Part shown: positions 62,701-64,000 of the stretch, piece by piece
Layout: each line of letters opens with the position of its first letter
Position numbering within the stretch: position 1 is the first letter of the stretch
Source: Flavobacterium psychraerolatum
Lineage (GTDB): Bacteria > Bacteroidota > Bacteroidia > Flavobacteriales > Flavobacteriaceae
Assembly (NCBI RefSeq): GCF_025960985.1
Contig: NZ_JAOQMX010000020.1
Location: 1-64,000, forward strand
Direction of reading: 5' to 3'
Length of the DNA: 64,000 nucleotides
Program-made: the position numbers and the translations under genes
Notes under the pieces: model-generated
Databases searched by the model: none
What the model saw: only the letters and a program-made list of their open reading frames with translations
Told to the model about the DNA's origin: nothing

Positions 62701-64000
62701 ATACTGGAAATGTAACCTTAACGAATGTTGCGGTAACTGATGCCAATGCTGATGCAGGAAGTGTAACTCCAGCCAATTTTGCTACATTATTACCAGGCCA
62801 AAAAGTAACTTTGACGGCAAAACATACCATTACCCAAGTTGATTTGGACAAAGGTGCTGTTACAAATACAGCAGTTGCTACGGCAAAAGATCCTAAAGGT
62901 GGAAATGTAACCGATGATTCTGATGATCCAAACAATGATACCAACAAAGATACTAATGGTGATGGTGAGCCTGATGATGCAACGGTAACCGTTACACCGC
63001 AATTGGCAATTTTGGAGGTAACCAAAGTAACCAACAACCGCACGTTTACAAAGGTAGGTGATCCTATTCTGTACACTATTGTTGTTACTAATCGTGGGAA
63101 CATCAATTTACTGAATGTAAATGTGAGAGATAATAACGGAACCTTTACAAGCCAATCATCAGTTAATGTATTGGCCCCAGGTAAATCGTTTACCGTTACC
63201 GCTACGCACTTAACGACAGCCGATGATATCTTATTTGGCTACATCGATAATACAGCAGTAGTCCATGCCTTGATTCCGAATTCGACCACAACAATCGAAG
63301 AAGATTCTGATGACCCAACCAATACAACCAATGTTGATATTGATAAAGATGGCGATTTTGAAGATCCAACTACTAGTTACCTAGATACTGATAGTGATGG
63401 AGTTGCTGACATTATCGATATCGATGATGACAACGATGGTATTTTAGATACTGTTGAAGGAACAATGGATAGCGATGGTGATGGGATATCAAACCATTTG
63501 GACATTGATGCAGACAATGACGGAATTCCGGATAACCTAGAAGCGCAAACCACTACTGGATACAAAGCACCTAGCAAAATTGATCTAAACAAAAACGGTC
63601 TTGATGATGCTTATGAAAACGGAACTGTATTAGGACTTACCCCTACCAATACAGACGGAACGGATAATCCTGATTATTTGGATACCGACTCAGATAACGA
63701 TGGAGTTGCAGACATCATTGAAGCATTCGATAAAAACAAAGACGGTATTCCTGACTTGTTTATTTCTGGAAATGATGCTGATCATGATGGTCTTGATGAC
63801 AGTTTTGAAGGTGCCAATACAATGGACGGATTTGTAGTCAATGACGAATTCAAAAATGGTAGTAGAGATACGCACAATACCGATGGAACTGACGAGCCTG
63901 ATTACCGTGATATCGATGATGACAATGATGGTGTGTACACCAAATATGAATTGGATCCAAACGGTGATGGCAATGGTCCTGATGATACTGACAAGGACGG
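47772..64000 (+). CDS. Giant modular surface protein, open at the window end
   Basis: A single frame from ATG 47772-47774 to the window edge without a stop: 5,409 complete codons. Signal peptide about 1-21 (MIKKYLYIFFISILTSHATY). Then a beta-rich N-terminal region (about 28-535) resembling the IgGFc-binding N-terminal domain; five DUF11-like Ig modules (about 540-1177); a PKD-like module and a diverged repeat; array A, 13 modules of 82 residues (1336-2401); array B, 11 modules of 76 (2402-3237) plus a diverged one; two PKD-like modules; about 13 further DUF11-like modules of about 130 residues (3507-5080); and Asp-rich thrombospondin type 3-like calcium repeats (about 5190 on; DTDSDGVAD, DIDDDNDGI). 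Such proteins in flavobacteria usually end in a type IX sorting domain, outside the window here. Probable role: adhesion or biofilm. Confidence 0.93.
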   Translation, partial: MIKKYLYIFFISILTSHATYSQLSDLHYLPPLKQSSNRQAVVQQAFYLSTPEATPFTVQVFQGTGTTAVATLTVSNGSPVKYDLADGDNNITLVTNVNTGERLTNSGLRFVAASGKKFYVNYRGRSGAQATSLTSKGRQALGKEFKWGGIPNRANNASLTNTLGIMATTNGTVVTIKGYDPNCVFRKGNTRGAITDDILTINLDAGESFVLEASPNEAEANRDGWLGASISATQNIAISNGGLNVGIRAGSGSRDAAIDQPVPQNIVGRDYVFVRGNGTDETEFPIIIGTQNGTDIFVNGSSTPIATINNGEYFEIPGSNYSSGNIGANMTVITSKEAYAYQCLAGSSGIQTIGLNFIAPVNCLLPDNLSNIPDIRDVANLNFTGGITILASTSTPNSNITVTDGSGVVALPAPTNAAGLPWKSFFVSNLTGNVSVQSTGPIAVGFIGVNNNAGIAGYFSGFDTVPVVDLEITGGGCLPGSDLKELSGSFDAYQWFKDNTIIPGATSNIYTPSTPGDFFVRVTKGGCTYDSSILSAYNCDPEIILTKTVDKSNVLEGDTVIFKVSVKSLGVNPVTNLVINDLLPAELSFVSATAVHGTWTAPNWNIGTMTSGEVFTIFITAKVNEVTASSTVINTVSNTEDIPEADVQVDDDTEPINITNSEIDVTKTSLAAADGSYDTVGEIINYTIVVKNTGDTNLTNITLTDPKADTGSISPSSVATLAIGASTTFTATHTITQADIEAGQVVNQATAKATLSNGYVISDVSDDPTNATSTTNDPTVTPIIQKGKLVLEKIAQPAADGLYDNLGEKINYEIRVINTGNVSLNNITVTDPNADTGTILPAVLANLPAGESAVFSAKHTIVQADFNVGKVSNIATVTGTEPVGGATITDQSDDPTTAAQNDATVVSVPEIGRLEVTKRDAAPADGSFDTVGEIITYTIFVKNTGTVTLKNLNIIDSNATGIILESTTGVDGDTSDKFVDEIDPGETATFIATHVIKQIDLDNGKVQNTATAGAQDPGLGSVTDLSDDPDNPNNAIDDPTITLMTAKPSLIITKAVNDELNVAAGQNLTYTYVVTNNGNITIDNVSISDIHVANGTLSLPAIQSTTGTDNDTSNNKIEILAPGQTAMWTATYLVNQNDINNQQDITNTVTATGTPRNTSVALTNPTAAKTVTVHPIETICSNAVLNHDLTTDGPFSGASFSWVAVANDEITGISTTAKTTSVINDAPTNQSTFDQIVQYNITVKNAAGITIDTYKFLVTIHPELEVPENDKITVQCASEIVEPDAPIVLDYQGASVTPVITSSVTGDQTCEGSKTYKFEYTDCGNNVSTYTYTYIIDRTTAPATIPADGASTVECIANATTPTPPTGIKDVCGTDVTAVLASTVDSPATLSCEGTRTYNYTYTDCSGLVSNWKYTYTIDHTIAPASIPADGASTVECIANATTPTPPTGIKDVCGTDVTAVLASTVDSPATLTCEGSRTYNYTYTDCSGLVSNWKYTYTIDHTIAPATIPADGASTVECIANATTPTPPTGIKDVCETDVTAVLASTVDSPATLSCEGTRTYNYTYTDCSGLVSNWKYTYTIDHTIAPATITADGASTVECIANATTPTPPTGIKDVCGTDVTAVLASTVDSPATLSCEGSRTYNYTYTDCSGLVSNWKYTYTIDHTIAPATIPADGASTVECIANATTPTPPTGIKDVCGTDVTAVLASTVDSPTTLSCEGSRTYNYTYTDCSGLVSNWKYTYTIDHTIAPATIPADGASTVECIANATTPTPPTGIKDVCGTDVIAFLDSTVDSPATLSCEGSRTYNYTYTDCSGLVSNWKYTYTIDHTIAPATIPADGASTVECIANATTPTPPTGIKDVCGTDVTAVLASTVDSPATLSCEGSITYNYTYTDCSGLVSTWKYTYTIDHTIAPATIPTDGASTVECIANATTPTPPTGIKDVCGTDVTAVLASTVDSPATVSCEGSRTYNYTYTDCSGLVSNWKYTYTIDHTIAPATIPADGASTVECIANATTPTPPTGIKDVCGTDITAVLASTVDSPATVSCEGSRTYNYTYTDCSGLVSNWKYTYTIDHTIAPATIPADGASTVECIANATTPTPPTGIKDVCGTDVTAVLASTVDSPATVSCEGSRTYNYTYTDCSGLVSNWKYTYTIDHTIAPATIPADGASTVECIANATTPTPPTGIKDVCGTDVTAVLASTVDSPATLSCEGSRTYNYTYTDCSGLVSNWKYTYTIDHTIAPATIPADGASTVECIANATTPTPPTGIKDVCGTDVTAVLASTVDSPATLSCEGSRTYNYTYTDCSGLVSNWKYTYTIDHTTAPATIPANGASTVECIANATTPTPPTGIKDICGTDVTAVLASTVDSPTTLTCEGSRTYNYTYTDCSGLVSNWKYTYTIDLTSKPTVPANANSTVECLADAVQPAAPPVTDKCGNNITPVITASANPVCEGTKVYTYTYTDCASNVSVYTYTYTLDLTSKPVVPANASSTVECLADAVQPVAPVVTDKCGNTITPVITASADPVCEGTKVYTYTYTDCASNVSVYTYTYTLDLTSKPTVPANASSTVECLADAVQPTAPVVTDKCGNALTPVITASADPVCEGTKMYTYTYTDCASNLSVYTYTYTLDLITKPIVPANASSTVECLADAVQPTAPVVTDKCGNNITPVITAAADPVCEGTKVYTYTYTDCASNVSVYTYTYTLDLTTKPVVPANAGSTVECLADAVQPVAPVVTDKCGNNITPVITAAADPVCEGTKVYTYTYTDCASNVSVYTYTYTLDLTSKPTVPVNASSTVECLADAVQPVAPAVTDKCGNALTPVITASADPVCEGTKVYTYTYTDCASNVSVYTYTYTLDLTSKPTVPVNASSTVECLADAVQPVAPVVTDKCGNNITPVITASADPVCEGTKVYTYTYTDCASNVSVYTYTYTLDLTSKPTVPVNASSTVECLADAVQPAAPVVTDKCGNNITPVITASADPVCEGTKVYTYTYTDCASNVSVYTYTYTLDLTSKPVVPVNASSTVECLADAVQPAAPPVTDKCGNALTPVITASADPVCEGTKVYTYTYTDCASNVSVYTFTYTLDLTTKPTVPANASSTVECLANAVQPVAPVVTDKCGNNITPVITASADPVCEGTKVYTYTYTDCASNVSVYTYTYTLDLTSKPTVPVNASSTVECLADAVQPVAPVVTDKCGNNITPVINASADPVCEGTKVYTYTYTDCASNVSVYTYTYTIDMTIKPIVSSNGSALVNDISKAVQPTAPTVIDNCGKNIVPVITENVSPVCDGQKIYYFTYTDCGGNSSVYTYTYTIDVTSTLIISNKTKISCSDVALNYDLKTTTPLVNPTFTWVATDNPAVTGEKNGNGTTITDAILNISGVTQTVKYTVTPFNNKGCQGPTFELLVTVKPQPFASKNPTDVTCSNIALNHNLSADVDLANTTFTWAAANNPNVSGETTTSSISNTIKDKLVNTSGVVQTVVYTITPESSGNCTGKPFTYTVTVRPEATLVVTKITLPATDGQYDSVGEIVKYQITVENKNELTVSNLTLEDLNADASSISPSSFATVAAFQKVMFTASHTITQSDLNAGQVVNSAIGSAFDPCGTRVSDLSDDPSTTTPNDNTITSLVQKPVLALEKTFTFNDENGDGLVQNKETITYNFKVTNTGNVTLTNISINDPLMTVNGGPISLAPTAVDATTFAGTYVITQGTIDSGSLTNSATVTGTDPKGKIVTDISDDPKNAANTDTNGNGNPDDSTIFAIVAKPELTVEKTGVFIDANGDGLAQVGETVSYSFEIKNTGNVTITGITVNDPFSPVTGGPITLLPGAKDITTFTTVHTLTQAEINTGTVTNSATAAGKAPNGATISDVSDDPTTAAQNDATVTKLTQNPLLTLLKTAVFNDENGNGFPETGETVSYSFTVKNNGNVTLTGITISDPLTTVTAGPITLAPNKSDATTFKANYTLKLTDINAGQVTNTAKATGKDPDGKTVATLSDDPNNATNGDSDNDGHPDDPTLTKLAPNAKLSVTKTGVFKDANNDGLAQVGETIDYTFEVSNIGNVSVSGIKISDPLVTVTGGPISLDPNQKNGTTFKATYTLTQADIDAAKVTNVAVASGQTPKGVTVSDTSDDPNNPTNTDNNGNGEPDDATITTIPGKGKVSLTKVTLAPTDGSYDSVGEKINYLLTITNTGNLTLSNLAITDANADTGSILPAIIATLAPGKSATVSAAHSITQSEIDLGSVTNSASVTATDTAGNTATDTSDDPNNATNADTNGDGDPDDATVTSITQKPAISLEKTFVFNDENGDGFPQLNESITYNFKVQNTGKVTLSDIKVIDPLVTVLGGPITLAPTEIDNHTFYATYKITQANIDAGFVSNSAVVNSKDTNGNTVTDTSDDPNNSSNVDANGDGEPDDATITALVSKPQLTVTKIGSFIDANQDGLAQVGETIRYHFEISNTGNVTISNITIADALVAVTGNPITLAPKAKNTTNFVAIYTLTQDDVNTGFVINTATASGQDPFGGIVSDRSDDPTTAAKNDDTNTSLAREPQLSLFKTATFNDENGDGLPQANETIRYNFDIRNNGNVTIFGIQITDPLVAITGAPLDLQPTEGNDTHFSALYTIKQSDIDSGGITNSALAVGQDKDGSKVTDVSDFSDDPDNPNDEDLNGDGDPDDPTVTALTGKAALNITKTATFNDTNNNGFTNVGETITYAFAVSNIGNLSLTNVKVTDPIVTVSGATISLLPGQLDATTFKAVYNITQEDLDTGKVSNTAVASGQDPNGIVVKDFSDDPNNTANADLNNDGNPDDATITSFPVQGKISILKTALAAADGAYDTIGEKITYSIVVTNSGSTTLSNIKITDTNADLGTVVPSAISVLSPGKSVTITAIHTVTQADLNAGFVSNTAAVRSNDALGNVVSDLSDDPTNPANIDTNADGDPDDATISAMAQKPQLQLTKASTLAPDGLWDTIGEVILYNLVLTNTGNVTLTNVAVTDANADAGSVTPANFATLLPGQKVTLTAKHTITQVDLDKGAVTNTAVATAKDPKGGNVTDDSDDPNNDTNKDTNGDGEPDDATVTVTPQLAILEVTKVTNNRTFTKVGDPILYTIVVTNRGNINLLNVNVRDNNGTFTSQSSVNVLAPGKSFTVTATHLTTADDILFGYIDNTAVVHALIPNSTTTIEEDSDDPTNTTNVDIDKDGDFEDPTTSYLDTDSDGVADIIDIDDDNDGILDTVEGTMDSDGDGISNHLDIDADNDGIPDNLEAQTTTGYKAPSKIDLNKNGLDDAYENGTVLGLTPTNTDGTDNPDYLDTDSDNDGVADIIEAFDKNKDGIPDLFISGNDADHDGLDDSFEGANTMDGFVVNDEFKNGSRDTHNTDGTDEPDYRDIDDDNDGVYTKYELDPNGDGNGPDDTDKD
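49390..51300 (+). repeat. First block of DUF11-like modules (five)
   Basis: Coding repeats of about 370-400 bp. Each opens with a strand like EIDVTKTSLAAADGSYDTVG, continues with YTIVVKNTGDTNLTNITLTD and closes with SDDPTNA. Units begin near 49390, 49756, 50130, 50506 and 50910. They are diverged at the DNA level. Confidence 0.75.
51777..54974 (+). repeat. Array A: 13 x 246-bp coding repeat (82 aa, four Cys)
   Basis: Exactly 3,198 bp of direct repeats with no indel. The consensus starts IDHTIAPATIPADGASTVEC and has Cys at positions 20, 37, 57 and 70. It resembles four-Cys HYR-like Ig modules. Units differ by few bases, and units 7 and 11 differ by two in nearly 200. Examples of unit-specific changes are CETDV (unit 3) and DVIAFLDST (unit 6). 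Confidence 0.95.
54975..57482 (+). repeat. Array B: 11 x 228-bp coding repeat (76 aa, four Cys)
   Basis: Exactly 2,508 bp without indels. The consensus starts LDLTSKPTVPANASSTVECL and has Cys at 19, 35, 51 and 64, then ends YTYTYT. It is a distant relative of array A, with the same CEG and YTDC spacing. Synonymous differences between units are more numerous than in array A. A diverged twelfth unit (IDMTIKPIVSSNG) follows at 57483-57719. Confidence 0.93.
58290..63010 (+). repeat. Second block of DUF11-like modules (about 12-13)
   Basis: Units of about 390 bp begin near 58290, 58677, 59064, 59430, 59838, 60234, 60640, 61030, 61400, 61810, 62205, 62606 and, partly, 63003. Two unit types alternate. 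One has FNDENGDGLVQ, a calcium-loop-like insertion; the other has LAPTDGSYDSVGE. Most end SDDPNN followed by a DTNGDGDPDD linker. Confidence 0.8.
63340..64000 (+). repeat. Asp-rich calcium-binding (thrombospondin type 3-like) repeats
   Basis: Repeated D-x-D-x-D-G-x-x-D loops (DTDSDGVADIIDIDDDNDGI and others). The order resembles the pre-C-terminal region of type IX secreted adhesins. It continues beyond the window. Confidence 0.8.

Overview
The window reads as chromosomal DNA of a Flavobacterium-like member of the Bacteroidota. The signs are low G+C, promoters with a TAnnTTTG -7 box, start codons without clear Shine-Dalgarno sequences, a fused CcoN-CcoO oxidase subunit, a carbamoyl-phosphate synthase large subunit without its C-terminal domain, DUF349 and FixH-type proteins, and a giant modular surface protein of the kind exported by type IX secretion. 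All identifications come from reading the sequence; no database search was run.

Layout. 1-2300: 3' end of a phosphoribosyltransferase gene with a 194-bp tandem duplication, aroK, three identical tRNA-Lys genes and one tRNA-Leu, then a small conserved protein. 2590-9640: an exported formylglycine-generating enzyme, a DUF349 coiled-coil protein, hemN and an exported sulfatase whose CxPSR motif is the expected substrate of the formylglycine enzyme. 9940-21680: a microaerobic respiration block, all on the minus strand except the regulator: ccoI, ccoS, ccoNO, ccoQ (59 aa), ccoP, ccoG, ccoH, a TauE/SafE-like membrane protein, an Fnr/Crp-family regulator and a 601-aa enzyme-like protein of unknown function. 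21700-28300: a gene-poor stretch with a 152-bp satellite, then elaA, carB, rpmH and a TPR protein. 28380-33840: an AT-rich accessory stretch with an orphan PD-(D/E)XK nuclease and several secreted or unknown proteins among dispersed repeats. 34100-47400: a SulP transporter, cbpA-cbpM, an AraC regulator, a double SnoaL/NTF2 protein, a cation/proton antiporter, cysteine desulfurase, lipoprotein, Smr protein, cysE-cysM, OsmC and a GDSL hydrolase. 47772 to the end: one open frame of more than 5,400 codons, a giant adhesin-like protein still open at the window edge.

Most notable. (1) Four promoters (hemN, ccoS operon, ccoI, the 601-aa unknown) carry the palindrome ATGA-N6-TCAT, or one copy with a single mismatch, centred exactly 33 bp upstream of the centre of the -7 box. 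The site between ccoI and the Fnr-like gene also sits 20 bp from the regulator's own -7 box. This defines a small oxygen-responsive regulon, places an unknown protein in it and suggests autorepression. (2) An intergenic element of 110-135 nt occurs three times, with conserved flanks, a conserved TGCTCCTAA-type tail and a hairpin whose stem sequence changes completely while pairing is kept. (3) The giant protein carries exactly 13 x 246 bp and 11 x 228 bp coding repeats, with a block duplication inside the first array and diverged units at the outer ends.
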